Of a stretch of DNA of 64,000 nt, positions 35,251-44,489 are shown piece after piece. The stretch spans positions 62,001-126,000 of the forward strand of contig NZ_BOMM01000051.1 of assembly GCF_016862195.1 (NCBI RefSeq). Reading direction: 5' to 3'. The notes beneath the pieces are model-generated. The model did no database searches, was not told where the DNA came from, and saw nothing but the letters and a program-made list of their open reading frames with translations. This DNA comes from Paractinoplanes ferrugineus. GTDB lineage: Bacteria; Actinomycetota; Actinomycetes; Mycobacteriales; Micromonosporaceae. The translations under genes and the position numbers were made by a program. How positions within the stretch are numbered: position 1 is the first letter of the stretch; each line of letters begins with the position of its first letter.

Positions 35251-36105
35251 TCACGCAGGCGCGCCGCCGGGCCACATCTCTTCGGGCGCCGCCTCGGGGC
35301 GTTCACCGACCAGCTCGGCGAGCCGCCGAACACGTCGCTTGCCCATGATCCGCAGGTGTGTTCCGTCATCCGAAAGGCGTCCCGCGAGACCCGCCCGGAC
35401 CAGGGCCGCATCGATAGCGGCCACATCCTGGCCGGGGTCGAGACCGAGCGCGTAGCCGCCGGGGACGGGTGCGCCCGCCGCGGCAACCCACAGGCGAAGC
35501 CGGGGGCCGCTGAGAAACAGCTGTTCGCTCACCTCGGGCCAGGCGCGGGCAAGACCGATCAACCGACTGGAGTACGCGGTGAGCACCTCGAACCTCGGCC
35601 GGAGCTCCGCCTCCTCGACCTCCGCCTCTCCTGACGCCGCCTCCGCCGCCTGCACCGCCGTGGCCGCGTCGCCCGTCGAAAGTTTGTCCGTTTCTGCCAC
35701 TTCTTCCTCGGGATCTTGCTCGGACGGAGCGAAGCGCTCGTCGCCGGGCGGCTCGGGGGTGGGCGGATTCGCCGCGGGCGGCTCGACCGGGCGCCAGTGG
35801 GCCACCAGACCCCGCGCGACCAGTTCGGCGACCAGCACGTGGACCCGCCAGGCCGCGTCGACCTCGACCGACACCCGGGCGGTGCCGCCCATCCGGCCCA
35901 GCCGGCCCGGACCGGCGAGCAGGCCGGCCAGGTCGGTGGGCGACGGCTCCGTCGTCTCGGCGCCGAAGAACGGCAGCTGACGACCGGTCTCCGGGACCTC
36001 GACGCGGGGCAGCGGGCGGCGCTTGGCCGCCGGGACCGGCGCGGGGAGCACCTCGCGCGGGATCAGCGGCCACCCCGTCTCCCCGTCCAACCACCCCACC
36101 GCCAC
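35251..36105 (-). CDS. Conserved protein of unknown function
   Basis: 284 aa, start GTG 36105. An acidic, Pro/Glu-rich middle (about 105-165) separates an N-terminal domain with ARVSVEVDAAWRVHVLVAE (helical, winged-helix-like) from a C-terminal domain with LRLWVAAAGAPVPGGYALG and HLRIMGKRRVRRLAELVGE. No signal or membrane segment. I cannot name a family. It lies between topA and a small lipoprotein on the same strand. Confidence 0.7.
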   Translation of the reverse strand: MAVGWLDGETGWPLIPREVLPAPVPAAKRRPLPRVEVPETGRQLPFFGAETTEPSPTDLAGLLAGPGRLGRMGGTARVSVEVDAAWRVHVLVAELVARGLVAHWRPVEPPAANPPTPEPPGDERFAPSEQDPEEEVAETDKLSTGDAATAVQAAEAASGEAEVEEAELRPRFEVLTAYSSRLIGLARAWPEVSEQLFLSGPRLRLWVAAAGAPVPGGYALGLDPGQDVAAIDAALVRAGLAGRLSDDGTHLRIMGKRRVRRLAELVGERPEAAPEEMWPGGAPA

Positions 36106-36138
36106 CCTAAATCGGACTGAGGCCCTGATCCCATCGGC

Positions 36139-36672
36139 TCAGCGACACTCGGGCACTTCGTCGAAGGCCGACTTCAGCTCCTTGGAGCTGAGCTTGCTGG
36201 TGTCGAGGCTGCTGGCCGCGTAGTCGGCGTTGAGCTTGTCGACCACCTGGGACACCTGTTCGTAGAAGGTCTTGGCGGGAGCTGTGGCCAGGCCGTTGAT
36301 GCCTTCGGCGGCGCGGCCGTAGGCGTCGCGCATCGCGGCCAACGAATTGGTGAAGCCGTCGGCGATCTGCTGGCCGTTGTCCACGTCCGGCACCCCCGCT
36401 TTCACCACGCCGGCGCGGGCTTTCTCACTCGCGTCGTGCGCCCCGGTGAAGAGCCGGGAAAGGTTTTCCTTGGCCTGCCCCGGAGTGGTCGCGACGTCCA
36501 TCTGCTGCTGCGCCCGAGTGGTCAGCGAACCGATCTCGGTGCGCCAGGGACTCAGCGTGGTGCAGACGCTGGCGGCCCAGGCGCGTGCGCCGTGCGAGCC
36601 ACCACAGGCGACGACGGTGGGCAGGACGAACGTGAGCAGAAGCACTAGCGCGAGGGGTCGGGCCGGACGCAT
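36139..36672 (-). CDS. Small lipoprotein of unknown function
   Basis: 177 aa. Signal peptide with lipobox TVVAC (Cys23), then a helical domain with two further cysteines (Cys37 in SVCTTLSPW and the penultimate Cys in VPECR) that could form one disulphide. Repeated four-helix character suggests a coiled-coil bundle. It is likely anchored on the outside of the membrane. The gene is 33 nt upstream of the previous entry's start, probably co-transcribed. Confidence 0.75.
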   Translation of the reverse strand: MRPARPLALVLLLTFVLPTVVACGGSHGARAWAASVCTTLSPWRTEIGSLTTRAQQQMDVATTPGQAKENLSRLFTGAHDASEKARAGVVKAGVPDVDNGQQIADGFTNSLAAMRDAYGRAAEGINGLATAPAKTFYEQVSQVVDKLNADYAASSLDTSKLSSKELKSAFDEVPECR

Positions 36673-36715
36673 GGAAGCAGGGTACGGCCAGGGTGTGACA
36701 ACCCTTATCCATGGG

Positions 36716-36749
36716 TTGGGGGCACCCGGTTCGCACCGGATGCCCCCAA
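36716..36749 (-). terminator. Terminator after hppA
   Basis: A 15-bp stem with a single mismatch (36716-36730 with 36735-36749), loop tcgc, 13 bp beyond the hppA stop. Confidence 0.75.
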
Positions 36750-36762
36750 TGGTCGCGTAAGG

Positions 36763-39129
36763 TCAGGCGCTGACCCGCTGCGTGGGCTTGCCGTCGTCGA
36801 CCGAGGCCGGCGCGTCGTCGCCCATGGAGATCGGCTTGCGCTTGCTCCAGAACACCGCGACCACGATGATCGCGGCCGCCACCACGGCGATCGAGATCCG
36901 CAGCGGGGTGTTCTGTTCGGAGCCGATGCTCCAGCTCACCACGGCCGGCGCGATCAGCAGCGAGACCAGGTTCATCACCTTGATCAGCGGGTTGATGGCC
37001 GGGCCCGCGGTGTCCTTGAACGGGTCACCGACGGTGTCCCCGATGACCGTCGCGGCGTGCGCGTCCGAGCCCTTGCCGCCGAAGTTGCCGTCCTCGACCA
37101 GCTTCTTGGCGTTGTCCCAGGCCCCACCGGAGTTGGACAGGAAGACCGCCATCAGCGTGCCGGCGCCGATCGCGCCGGCCAGGTAGGACGCCAGTGCGCC
37201 GGCGCCCAGGCCGAAGCCGACAGCGATCGGTGCCATGATCGCCAACAGGCCGGGGGTGACCAGCTCACGCTGGGCGTCCCGGGTGCAGATGTCGACGACC
37301 CGGCCGTACTCGGGCCGCTGAGTGCGGTCCATGATGCCGGGGAACTCGCGGAACTGGCGACGGACCTCCATCACGACCGCGCCCGCCGAGCGGGAGACGG
37401 CGTTGATGGCCAGGCCGGAGAAGAGGAACACGACGGCCGCGCCGACCAGCAGGCCGACGAGGTTGCGCGGGTTCGAGATGTTCAGCAGGTTGAGGATCTC
37501 AATACCTACCCGGGCCGGGTCGATGCCGGCGTCCGCCAGCGAGCTGGCCAGGGTGTTCGTGTACGACCCGAACAGGGCGGTGGCGGCCAGCACGGCGGTC
37601 GCGATCGCGATGCCCTTGGTGATCGCCTTGGTGGTGTTACCGACCGCGTCCAGCTCGGTGAGGATCTGGGCGCCCTTCTCGTCGACGTCACCGGACATCT
37701 CGGCGATGCCCTGCGCGTTGTCGGAGATCGGGCCGAACGTGTCCATCGCGACGATGACGCCGACCGTGGTGAGCAGGCCGGTGCCGGCCAGCGCCACCGC
37801 GAACAGCGACAGGGTCAGCGACGAGCCGCCGATCAGGAACGCACCGAAGACGCCGGCCCCGATCACCAGTGCCGAGTAGACCGCCGACTCGAGGCCGACG
37901 CTGATGCCGGCGAGCACCACGGTGGCCGCGCCGGTCTGCGACGACTTGCCGATGTCCTGCACCGGACGACGGTTGGTCTCGGTGAAGTAGCCGGTGAGCG
38001 CCTGGATGGCGGCGGCCAGCACGATGCCGATGACGACCGCGCCGATGGCCACCCACTGCGGGTTACGGCCGCTCGCGGCGACGTCGGCGGAGATGCCGCT
38101 GTCCTCGAAGCCGGCGAACGTGGCCGGGAGGTAGAGGAAGCTGGCCACCGCGACGACGATGGCGGAGATCGCGGCCGAGATGTAGAACGCCCGGTTGATC
38201 GCGGTGAGGCCGTTCTTGTCGGACGGACGCAGCCGGGTGATGAAGACACCGATGATGGCGATCACGACGCCGACCGTGGAGACGATCAGCGGGAAGATCA
38301 GGCCGTCCTGACCGAACGCGGCCTGGCCCAGGATCAGCGCGGCCACCAGGGTCACCGCGTACGACTCGAAGAGGTCGGCGGCCATGCCGGCGCAGTCACC
38401 GACGTTGTCGCCCACGTTGTCGGCGATCGTCGCGGCGTTGCGCGGGTCGTCCTCGGGGATGCCCTGCTCCACCTTGCCGACCAGGTCGGCGCCGACGTCC
38501 GCGGCCTTGGTGAAGATGCCGCCACCGACCCGCATGAACATGGCCAGCAGAGCGGCACCGAAGCCGAAGCCCTCGAGCACGGTCGGTGCGTCGCTCTTGA
38601 AGATCAGCACGACCAGCGCGCCGCCGAACAGGCCGAGGCCGACGGTGAGGAAGCCGACCACCCCACCGGTGCGGAACGCGATCCCCATCGCGGTCTCCCG
38701 GCCGCCCTGCTCCCCGGCCGCCGCGGCGACCCGCAGGTTGGCCCGGGTGGCGAGAGCCATGCCGGCGCCACCGATGAACGACGAGAAGACCGCACCCACG
38801 ATGAAGAAGAGCGACCGGCCGATCTTGACCCAGACCTCGTTGTCGGTGTCGTGCACCGGCAGGAGGAAGAGCAGGACGACCGCGATCACCACGAAGACCG
38901 CAAGCGTCTTGAACTGGCGGAACAGGTAGGCTGACGCGCCTTCCTGGACGGCGCCGGCGATCTCCTGCATGTTCTTGGTGCCGCGCCCGGCCTTCAGCAC
39001 GGATTGAACGAACATCGCCGCGAAGCCCAGCGCGATCAACGCGAAGACCAGCGCGACGATGACGAATACGATGTTGGAACCGCTCAGGGACACTCCGCCC
39101 GCGGCAGTAGTTAACAAAGTCCCGGACAT
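36763..39129 (-). CDS. hppA: Membrane H+-translocating pyrophosphatase
   Basis: 788 aa, about 16 membrane helices. It couples hydrolysis of pyrophosphate to proton pumping. Seen: substrate motif DVGADLVGKVE (211-221), DNVGDNVGDCAGMAADLFE (238-255), FLSNSGGAWDNAKK near the C-terminus. GNTTKAITKG has Lys at 501, the residue that marks potassium-independent enzymes (potassium-dependent ones have Ala). GGAGGA precedes ATG 39129 at good spacing; the alternative upstream Met has none. The 248-bp leader up to 39377 holds no gene. Confidence 0.95.
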   Translation of the reverse strand: MSGTLLTTAAGGVSLSGSNIVFVIVALVFALIALGFAAMFVQSVLKAGRGTKNMQEIAGAVQEGASAYLFRQFKTLAVFVVIAVVLLFLLPVHDTDNEVWVKIGRSLFFIVGAVFSSFIGGAGMALATRANLRVAAAAGEQGGRETAMGIAFRTGGVVGFLTVGLGLFGGALVVLIFKSDAPTVLEGFGFGAALLAMFMRVGGGIFTKAADVGADLVGKVEQGIPEDDPRNAATIADNVGDNVGDCAGMAADLFESYAVTLVAALILGQAAFGQDGLIFPLIVSTVGVVIAIIGVFITRLRPSDKNGLTAINRAFYISAAISAIVVAVASFLYLPATFAGFEDSGISADVAASGRNPQWVAIGAVVIGIVLAAAIQALTGYFTETNRRPVQDIGKSSQTGAATVVLAGISVGLESAVYSALVIGAGVFGAFLIGGSSLTLSLFAVALAGTGLLTTVGVIVAMDTFGPISDNAQGIAEMSGDVDEKGAQILTELDAVGNTTKAITKGIAIATAVLAATALFGSYTNTLASSLADAGIDPARVGIEILNLLNISNPRNLVGLLVGAAVVFLFSGLAINAVSRSAGAVVMEVRRQFREFPGIMDRTQRPEYGRVVDICTRDAQRELVTPGLLAIMAPIAVGFGLGAGALASYLAGAIGAGTLMAVFLSNSGGAWDNAKKLVEDGNFGGKGSDAHAATVIGDTVGDPFKDTAGPAINPLIKVMNLVSLLIAPAVVSWSIGSEQNTPLRISIAVVAAAIIVVAVFWSKRKPISMGDDAPASVDDGKPTQRVSA

Positions 39130-39377
39130 CAATGTCCTCCTGTACACCGACCGCACCCGAACCGGTGGACGAGACCGGTCGGGCGCATCCCCGTCACCGG
39201 GGAGACGACAACGTGACTCCGCGGGACCGCGGAATCAGGAGCAGTAGCTGATAACTCGCGTACTGTAGCGGCCGTTCGTGGTGGTGGTCACACCCGGCTC
39301 CGGCCGTGTCGTGGTGATGTTTGCCGCTGTGTTAGCGCAGCGGAAGAGGTGTAAAGATCTTTCTTGATCTTTTCCGG

Positions 39378-39815
39378 TCAACGTCGCTGGACCGGCCACA
39401 CCATTCGGACCTCGGTTCCCGAACCGTCCTCGACCGGGCGAACTACCAGGTCATCCACAAATCCGGCGAGCAATGCGAAGCCGACGCCGGTGGTCAGGGC
39501 GTCGTCGGTGAGGGACTCGTCGGCGAGCTCGTCCGGCGGCAACTTCGTCAGCCCCACGCTCGCTTCGAGTGGGGCATGGTCGATCACCCGAACGGCATAT
39601 GAGTCCGAATCAGACATTTCGACGGTGACAAGATCGGCCAGGCCGTACTGGTTGTGCAATGCCACCGCACGGGTGCACGCCTCACCGATAGCCAACCGGA
39701 CCTCGTCCAGCAGTTCCTCGGCGACCCCCGCCCGCCGGGCAACTGCCACACCGACGAGCCGGGCCGTGCGAACATGCACGGGCGCCGGCGAGAAGGACAG
39801 GCGAACCGTCGCCAT
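39378..39815 (-). CDS. Anti-sigma factor / serine kinase (HATPase), BldG partner
   Basis: 145 aa. A small GHKL ATPase of the RsbW/SpoIIAB type: LDEVRLAIGEACTRAVALHN (N-box with E-A-x-x-R where N is usual), VIDHAPLE (G1-like), TTGVGFALLAGFVDDL (G2). ATG 39815 overlaps the stop of the STAS gene (TGATG), so the pair is coupled. By synteny it is the counterpart of SCO3548, which binds BldG in Streptomyces. The degenerate N-box asparagine is noteworthy; kinase activity may be weak. Confidence 0.85.
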   Translation of the reverse strand: MATVRLSFSPAPVHVRTARLVGVAVARRAGVAEELLDEVRLAIGEACTRAVALHNQYGLADLVTVEMSDSDSYAVRVIDHAPLEASVGLTKLPPDELADESLTDDALTTGVGFALLAGFVDDLVVRPVEDGSGTEVRMVWPVQRR

Positions 39816-40174
39816 CACGAAGTCGGACCGCTGCCGGTGCCGTCCCCGGTAGCCGCCTCGACCGATGAATAGATCGGGAACACCTGATCGAGCGCGGTGA
39901 TCCGGAAGATCTTCAGCAACGGCTCCTTGGAGCAGACCAGGCCGAACGTACCGTTCGCGACCCGAAGCCGTTTCATCGCACCGACCAGCACACCGAGACC
40001 GGTGGAGTCGAGGAACTCGACCCCCGCCAGATCGACGATAACGTTGCGCGCACCGGCGTCGACAAGCTCCACGAGGCGCTCGCGCAACCTCGGAGCCGTG
40101 TAGACGTCGACCTCACCGCCCACCTCGAGCACCGTATGCTCGGCGACAGTACGCGTCGCAAGGGACAGCTCCAT
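39815..40174 (-). CDS. bldG: Anti-anti-sigma factor BldG (STAS domain)
   Basis: 119 aa. Single STAS domain; the phosphorylation site lies in VEFLDSTGLGVLVGAMKRL with Asp56-Ser57, matching Ser57 known as the phosphorylated residue of Streptomyces BldG. GGAGGAGG precedes ATG 40174. BldG controls morphological differentiation and antibiotic production by titrating anti-sigma factors. Neighbours (helicase divergently, anti-sigma partner downstream, hppA beyond) match the bldG locus of S. coelicolor, which supports the name. Confidence 0.88.
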   Translation of the reverse strand: MELSLATRTVAEHTVLEVGGEVDVYTAPRLRERLVELVDAGARNVIVDLAGVEFLDSTGLGVLVGAMKRLRVANGTFGLVCSKEPLLKIFRITALDQVFPIYSSVEAATGDGTGSGPTS

Positions 40175-40286
40175 CGCTCCTCCTCCCTGCGATCTCTCAC
40201 CGGAATCTAACCACCGCTCGTCATCGCGCGGCGCGTGGCACCCACCCGTCGTACCCGTTTGAGGTTCGGGCCATACCGGTGTCAGA

Positions 40287-42698
40287 GTGCAGTGCGTGAC
40301 CTCCAGCGCGTCGTTGTCCCAGCTCTTCTGGACCCGGGGGGACGACTCGCCGGTCACTCACGTCGAGCGGATTCCACCCCGATCCGGTGTGCCGGTCGCC
40401 TGGCCACCGTGGGTGTCTCCGATGTTCGTCGAGGCTTGCCGTGACCAGAGGATCATCTCACCGTGGTCCCATCAGGCGACGGCCGGGACACTCGCGCACG
40501 AGGGCACCGACGTCGTGCTGGCCACCGGGACCGCGTCGGGCAAGTCGCTCGGCTACCAGATGCCGGTCCTGACCAGGCTGGTCACCGATCCGCGGGCCAC
40601 CGCGCTCTACCTCGCGCCGACCAAGGCACTCGCGGCGGACCAGTTGCGCGCCGTCGTCGGTTTCGGTCTTCCGGAAGTACGCGCCGCCACCTATGACGGT
40701 GATACCGCTCGGGAGGAGCGCGAGTGGATTCGCCACCACTCCCGCTTCGTCCTGACGAACCCGGACATGGTGCATCACGGAATCCTGCCCGGCCACGAGC
40801 GGTGGGCGGTCTTCCTGCGACGACTCGCGTACGTGGTGATCGACGAGTGCCACGCCTACCGCGGAGTCTTCGGCTCGCACGTCTCGCACGTGTTGCGCCG
40901 GCTGCGGCGCTCGGCCGCCCGCTACGGCGGGAAGCCGACATTCGTGCTGGCCTCCGCCACCTCGGGCGACCCGGCCGACGCGGCGTCCCGGCTGATCGGC
41001 CGGCCGGTGACCGCGGTGACCGAGGACGGTTCGCCGCGTGGCGGTGTCACCTTCGCCCTGTGGGAACCCCCACTGTTGCCCGCCGATCCCGGCCTCGCCG
41101 CGGTGCCGGCCCCGCGAGCCGCCCCGTCGTCGACCGACTCCGGCACTCCTTCCGTCCCTGCCCTTGATCCCGAGGTCGAGCTGCCGCAGGTGCGACGGTC
41201 GGCGCTGCGGGAAACGGCCGATCTGCTCACCAACGCGGTCGTGGCCGGCACCCGAACCCTCGCCTTCGTGCGTTCCCGGCGCGGCGCCGAGGTGGTCGCG
41301 GCGGTCACCCGGCGCCAGCTGGACGAGGCCGTGCCGGGCCTGGGTGACCGGGTCGCCGCCTACCGGGCCGGCTACCTCAAGGAGGACCGCCGGGCCATCG
41401 AGCGCGCGCTCCTCTCCGGCGAGCTGCTCGGGCTCGCCTCGACGAACGCGCTCGAGCTCGGCGTCGACCTGGTCGGGCTGGACGCCGTACTCATCTGCGG
41501 TTATCCCGGCACCCGCGCGTCGCTGTGGCAGCAGGCGGGCCGCGCCGGGCGGGCCGGCGGCGAGGCCCTGGCCGTGCTGATCGCCCGGGACGACCCGCTC
41601 GACACCTACCTCGTGCACCACCCGTCGGCGCTGTTCGGCCACCCGGTCGAGGTGACAGTGCTGGACCCGGCCAACCCGTACGTCCTGGGCCCGCAACTCT
41701 GCTGCGCCGCCTCGGAGGGCCCGCTCACCGAGGCCGACATCGAGCTGTTCGGCGGGGAGCCGGCCCGCGCCGCGGTGCACGGCCTGACCGCGTCGGGTGC
41801 GCTGCGCCGGCGCCCTTCCGGCTGGTATTGGACGCACGCCGGCCGCCCCGACGTCGACCTGCGCGGCACCGGCGGCGCCCCGGTCGCGGTGGTCGAGGAG
41901 TCGACCGGCCGGCTGCTCGGCACGATCGACCCCGAGTCGTCGCACGCCATGCTGCACACCGGCGCCGTGTACCTCCACCAGGGCGTCACCTATGTGGTCG
42001 ACGACCTCGATCTGGCCGACGCGGTCGCTCTCGTGCACCAGGAGGAGCCGGACTGGTCGACGCACGCCCGCGACGTGACCGACCTGTCCGTGGTGAACGT
42101 CCGCTCATCCGTGGACGCCGGCCCGGTCGGCCTGTTCCTGGGCGAGGTCGACGTGACCAACCAGGTCGTCTCCTACCAGCGCCGCCGCCTCGGCTCCGGC
42201 GAGATCATCGACACCCGGCCGCTCGACCTGCCGGTCCGCGAGCTGCGCACGGTCGCGGTCTGGTTCACCGTCTCGCCGAACGCCCTGGCGACGGCCGGCT
42301 TGGAACCCGCGGACTTCCCGGGCGCCCTGCACGCCGCCGAACACGCCGCGATCGGCCTGCTCCCGCTGATGGCGACGTGCGACCGCTGGGACATCGGCGG
42401 CCTGTCCACGGCGAACCACGACGACACCGAGGCGCCCACCGTCTTCGTGTACGACGGCCACCCGGGCGGGGCGGGCTTCGCCGAACGCGCGTACGCGACC
42501 GCCGCCGAATGGTTGTCCGCCACCCGCGCGGCGATAGCCGCGTGTGCCTGCGACTCCGGTTGCCCCTCCTGCGTCCAGTCCCCCAAGTGCGGTAACGGCA
42601 ACAATCCGCTGCACAAGCCGGGCGCGATCGCAGTCCTGGACGCCGTCCGCGCCGCCCTCGCCGCGGCCCGCCCGCCCGCTCACTCGATCGGGATGTAG
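40287..42698 (+). CDS. DEAD/DEAH-box helicase with DUF1998 zinc domain (Hrq1-like)
   Basis: 803 aa. Superfamily 2 motifs: Q-like WSHQATAG, motif I ATGTASGKSLGYQ, Ia YLAPTKALAADQ, II VVIDECHAY (DECH), III LASATS, V STNALELGVDLVGLD, VI QQAGRAGRAG. The C-terminal DUF1998 region has a four-Cys cluster CACDSGCPSCVQSPKCGNG. This architecture is that of the Hrq1/MrfA family of 3'-5' DNA helicases acting in DNA repair. Start GTG 40287; a second GTG at 40296 is possible. The 3' end overlaps the TadE-like gene on the other strand by 19 bp. Divergent from bldG. Confidence 0.92.
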   Translation: MQCVTSSASLSQLFWTRGDDSPVTHVERIPPRSGVPVAWPPWVSPMFVEACRDQRIISPWSHQATAGTLAHEGTDVVLATGTASGKSLGYQMPVLTRLVTDPRATALYLAPTKALAADQLRAVVGFGLPEVRAATYDGDTAREEREWIRHHSRFVLTNPDMVHHGILPGHERWAVFLRRLAYVVIDECHAYRGVFGSHVSHVLRRLRRSAARYGGKPTFVLASATSGDPADAASRLIGRPVTAVTEDGSPRGGVTFALWEPPLLPADPGLAAVPAPRAAPSSTDSGTPSVPALDPEVELPQVRRSALRETADLLTNAVVAGTRTLAFVRSRRGAEVVAAVTRRQLDEAVPGLGDRVAAYRAGYLKEDRRAIERALLSGELLGLASTNALELGVDLVGLDAVLICGYPGTRASLWQQAGRAGRAGGEALAVLIARDDPLDTYLVHHPSALFGHPVEVTVLDPANPYVLGPQLCCAASEGPLTEADIELFGGEPARAAVHGLTASGALRRRPSGWYWTHAGRPDVDLRGTGGAPVAVVEESTGRLLGTIDPESSHAMLHTGAVYLHQGVTYVVDDLDLADAVALVHQEEPDWSTHARDVTDLSVVNVRSSVDAGPVGLFLGEVDVTNQVVSYQRRRLGSGEIIDTRPLDLPVRELRTVAVWFTVSPNALATAGLEPADFPGALHAAEHAAIGLLPLMATCDRWDIGGLSTANHDDTEAPTVFVYDGHPGGAGFAERAYATAAEWLSATRAAIAACACDSGCPSCVQSPKCGNGNNPLHKPGAIAVLDAVRAALAAARPPAHSIGM

Positions 42699-43045
42699 AC
42701 CGGACCCGCCCGGGCTGCCGCCTCCGCATGCCTTGTCATCCCCGGCATCGGCCGCACTGTCACCTCGGCGCGCACCACGATTTCCAGTCCGTCGACCACG
42801 CAGAACGTCATGTCCCCACCGTTGGCGGTCACGAACTGTGCGGCCCGGGTGCAGGCGGCCGGCTCGCCGTAGATCGCCTCCTGCGCCCCCGCCAGCGCTC
42901 CCAGGTCGGCCGCACTGTGCGCTTGATGCCGCCCCACCCGGGCCGTGCCGATCGACGCCACCGCCAACCCGGCGGCCACCAACGCGAGCCCGACCGCCAG
43001 CACGAACACCGTCGCCGCGCCCCGATCCCCCTCGTCCTTCAGCAT
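42680..43045 (-). CDS. TadE-like pseudopilin (Rv3654c-type)
   Basis: 121 aa from ATG 43045, preceded by GGGGAGA. A short basic N-terminus with GDRGAATVFVLAVGLALVAA, one hydrophobic helix and HQAHSAADLGALAGAQ, the signature of the actinobacterial TadE-like/Rv3654c family, then an extracytoplasmic part with two cysteines (one disulphide likely). It is the last gene of the Tad operon. Its end overlaps the convergent helicase gene. Confidence 0.82.
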   Translation of the reverse strand: MLKDEGDRGAATVFVLAVGLALVAAGLAVASIGTARVGRHQAHSAADLGALAGAQEAIYGEPAACTRAAQFVTANGGDMTFCVVDGLEIVVRAEVTVRPMPGMTRHAEAAARAGPVYIPIE

Positions 43046-43056
43046 GAGAATCTCCC

Positions 43057-43416
43057 CTAGTCGATGACGTCCGGTTCGCGGGCGGCGACCGCCCGGCCGG
43101 TCACGGTGATGGTCGGCAGGTGCGCGCCGAGCAGGCTCACCGGTGCTCGCACCACCGCCACGACCGAGTCCTCCCCCACTTCGATTCGCACGTCGGCCCC
43201 CGTCGGAGCCATCCGCCGCGCCGCCGCCACCGCCGGATCTCCGCGAGCTCCCGCGAGGGCTGCTTCTCGCGCCGCGTCCAGGCACTGGCCCTTGGTGGCG
43301 ACCGCGACCGCCGCGGTCAACCCGGCCAGGAGCAGCAGGATGAGCGCCGGCAGCCCGGCCGCGAGCTCGGCCGTGAACGATCCCCGGTCACGGCCGGGCC
43401 ACCGGCGCCCGGTCAC
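43057..43416 (-). CDS. tadE: TadE-family minor pilin
   Basis: 119 aa from GTG 43416. N-terminal RGSFTAELAAGLPALILLLL is the TadE prepilin-like segment (Glu at +5-like position after the processing site), followed by one helix and a small beta domain. It overlaps the DUF4244 gene by GTGA. Minor pilins of this type prime or tip the Flp-like pilus. Confidence 0.82.
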   Translation of the reverse strand: MTGRRWPGRDRGSFTAELAAGLPALILLLLAGLTAAVAVATKGQCLDAAREAALAGARGDPAVAAARRMAPTGADVRIEVGEDSVVAVVRAPVSLLGAHLPTITVTGRAVAAREPDVID

Positions 43417-43598
43417 CGCAGGGCCCGATCGATGATCGCGGTGAGCGCCGTCTGAACTTGCTCACTGGTGACGACCTTGAGCAGCAGCCCGGCGAACGCC
43501 ACCGCCGCCAACGTTCCGACGGCGTATTCCGCCGTACTCATCCCGGCGTCGGCGGCCTCGGTCCGGAGCCGGTCGAAGCGCGCGATCAGTCTGTGCAC
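43413..43598 (-). CDS. DUF4244 Flp-type pilin
   Basis: 61 aa from GTG 43598 (GGAGAA just upstream). DAGMSTAEYAVGTLAAVAF has the Flp prepilin pattern: a short basic leader, then Met-Ser-Thr-Ala-Glu-Tyr with the conserved Glu-Tyr, then a single helix. It is probably the major pilin of the cluster. A 177-bp gap before it (43599-43775) has no gene and may carry a promoter or processing site that raises pilin expression. Confidence 0.85.
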   Translation of the reverse strand: MHRLIARFDRLRTEAADAGMSTAEYAVGTLAAVAFAGLLLKVVTSEQVQTALTAIIDRALR

Positions 43599-43775
43599 GT
43601 AGTTCTCCTTCAGTTGTGTTGACCAGCGACCGCCGAAGCGACCGCTGCTGAATCCCGCGCCCCGTCACCACCGGCGACGAGCCGCAAAGCCATGCCACCG
43701 CGCCCAGCCGCCACACCCGCCCAGCCGTCGCGCCCCGCCGGCGGGCCCTGCCCGTCGGGCTCGGCCGGGGTCGCC

Positions 43776-44489
43776 TCAGAGGACGTCGCCGAGGACCGAG
43801 ATCAGCACCGGGACGAGGCCGGCCAGCAGGAAGGCCGGCAGGAAGCACAGGCCGAGCGGCAGGACGATCAGTACGCCGGCCCGCTGCGCCGCTGCCTCGA
43901 CCGCCAGGGCTCGATCGGACCGCAGGTCGTCGGCGAGCCGGCCGAGCGCCCCGGCGAGCGCGCCGCCGCTGGCGCTGGACCGCACGGCGGCGGCGATCAG
44001 GCGGTTCGCCCCGGTGACGCCGGACAGGTGCGCCCACGCCTCGGCCGGGTCGGCGCCGAGCCGAAGCGAGCGAGCGGTTCGTTGCAACCGTTCGCCGAGC
44101 GGACCACCGAGTGCCTCGGCCACCGCGCCGGCCGCCCGGTCGAGTGGCGCCCCCGCCCGCAGGGCCGCCGCCAGCAGATCCGCACCGAGCGGCAGATCGG
44201 CGGTGGCCGCCAGTCGCTCCTGCTTGAGGTGTGCGGGTTCCCGCCGGCGCAGCAGTCGCTCGGCCACCACGGCGGCGACAACTCCGGCACCGACGCCCCA
44301 CCACGTCCAGACCAGCGCCGCGATGCCCGCCCCGATCCCCGCCGCGACCAGCAGCCGGAACCGCCGTCCGTCCTCGACCGGCGGCGACGCCGACATCTGC
44401 AGCCCTCGAAGCCGACGCCGAGCCCGCCCCGGCCACGCCGCCGGCACCAGCAGCACCACCGCCGCGGCCACCGCGAACAGCGCGATCAC
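43776..44489 (-). CDS. tadC: Type II/IV secretion F-domain protein TadC
   Basis: 237 aa. A T2SSF domain: ADLPLGADLLAAALRAGAPL, LGADPAEAWAHLSGVTGANR and a C-terminal helix pair LIVLPLGLCFLPAFLLAGLV. Start GTG 44489 overlaps the stop of the preceding small gene (GTGA). It forms the inner-membrane platform of the Tad pilus machine together with TadB. Confidence 0.85.
   Translation of the reverse strand: MIALFAVAAAVVLLVPAAWPGRARRRLRGLQMSASPPVEDGRRFRLLVAAGIGAGIAALVWTWWGVGAGVVAAVVAERLLRRREPAHLKQERLAATADLPLGADLLAAALRAGAPLDRAAGAVAEALGGPLGERLQRTARSLRLGADPAEAWAHLSGVTGANRLIAAAVRSSASGGALAGALGRLADDLRSDRALAVEAAAQRAGVLIVLPLGLCFLPAFLLAGLVPVLISVLGDVL

Noticed and set aside
39130..39377. Possible riboswitch in the hppA leader
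   Set aside because: The 248-nt leader has small GC hairpins but no conserved aptamer core that I could recognise.
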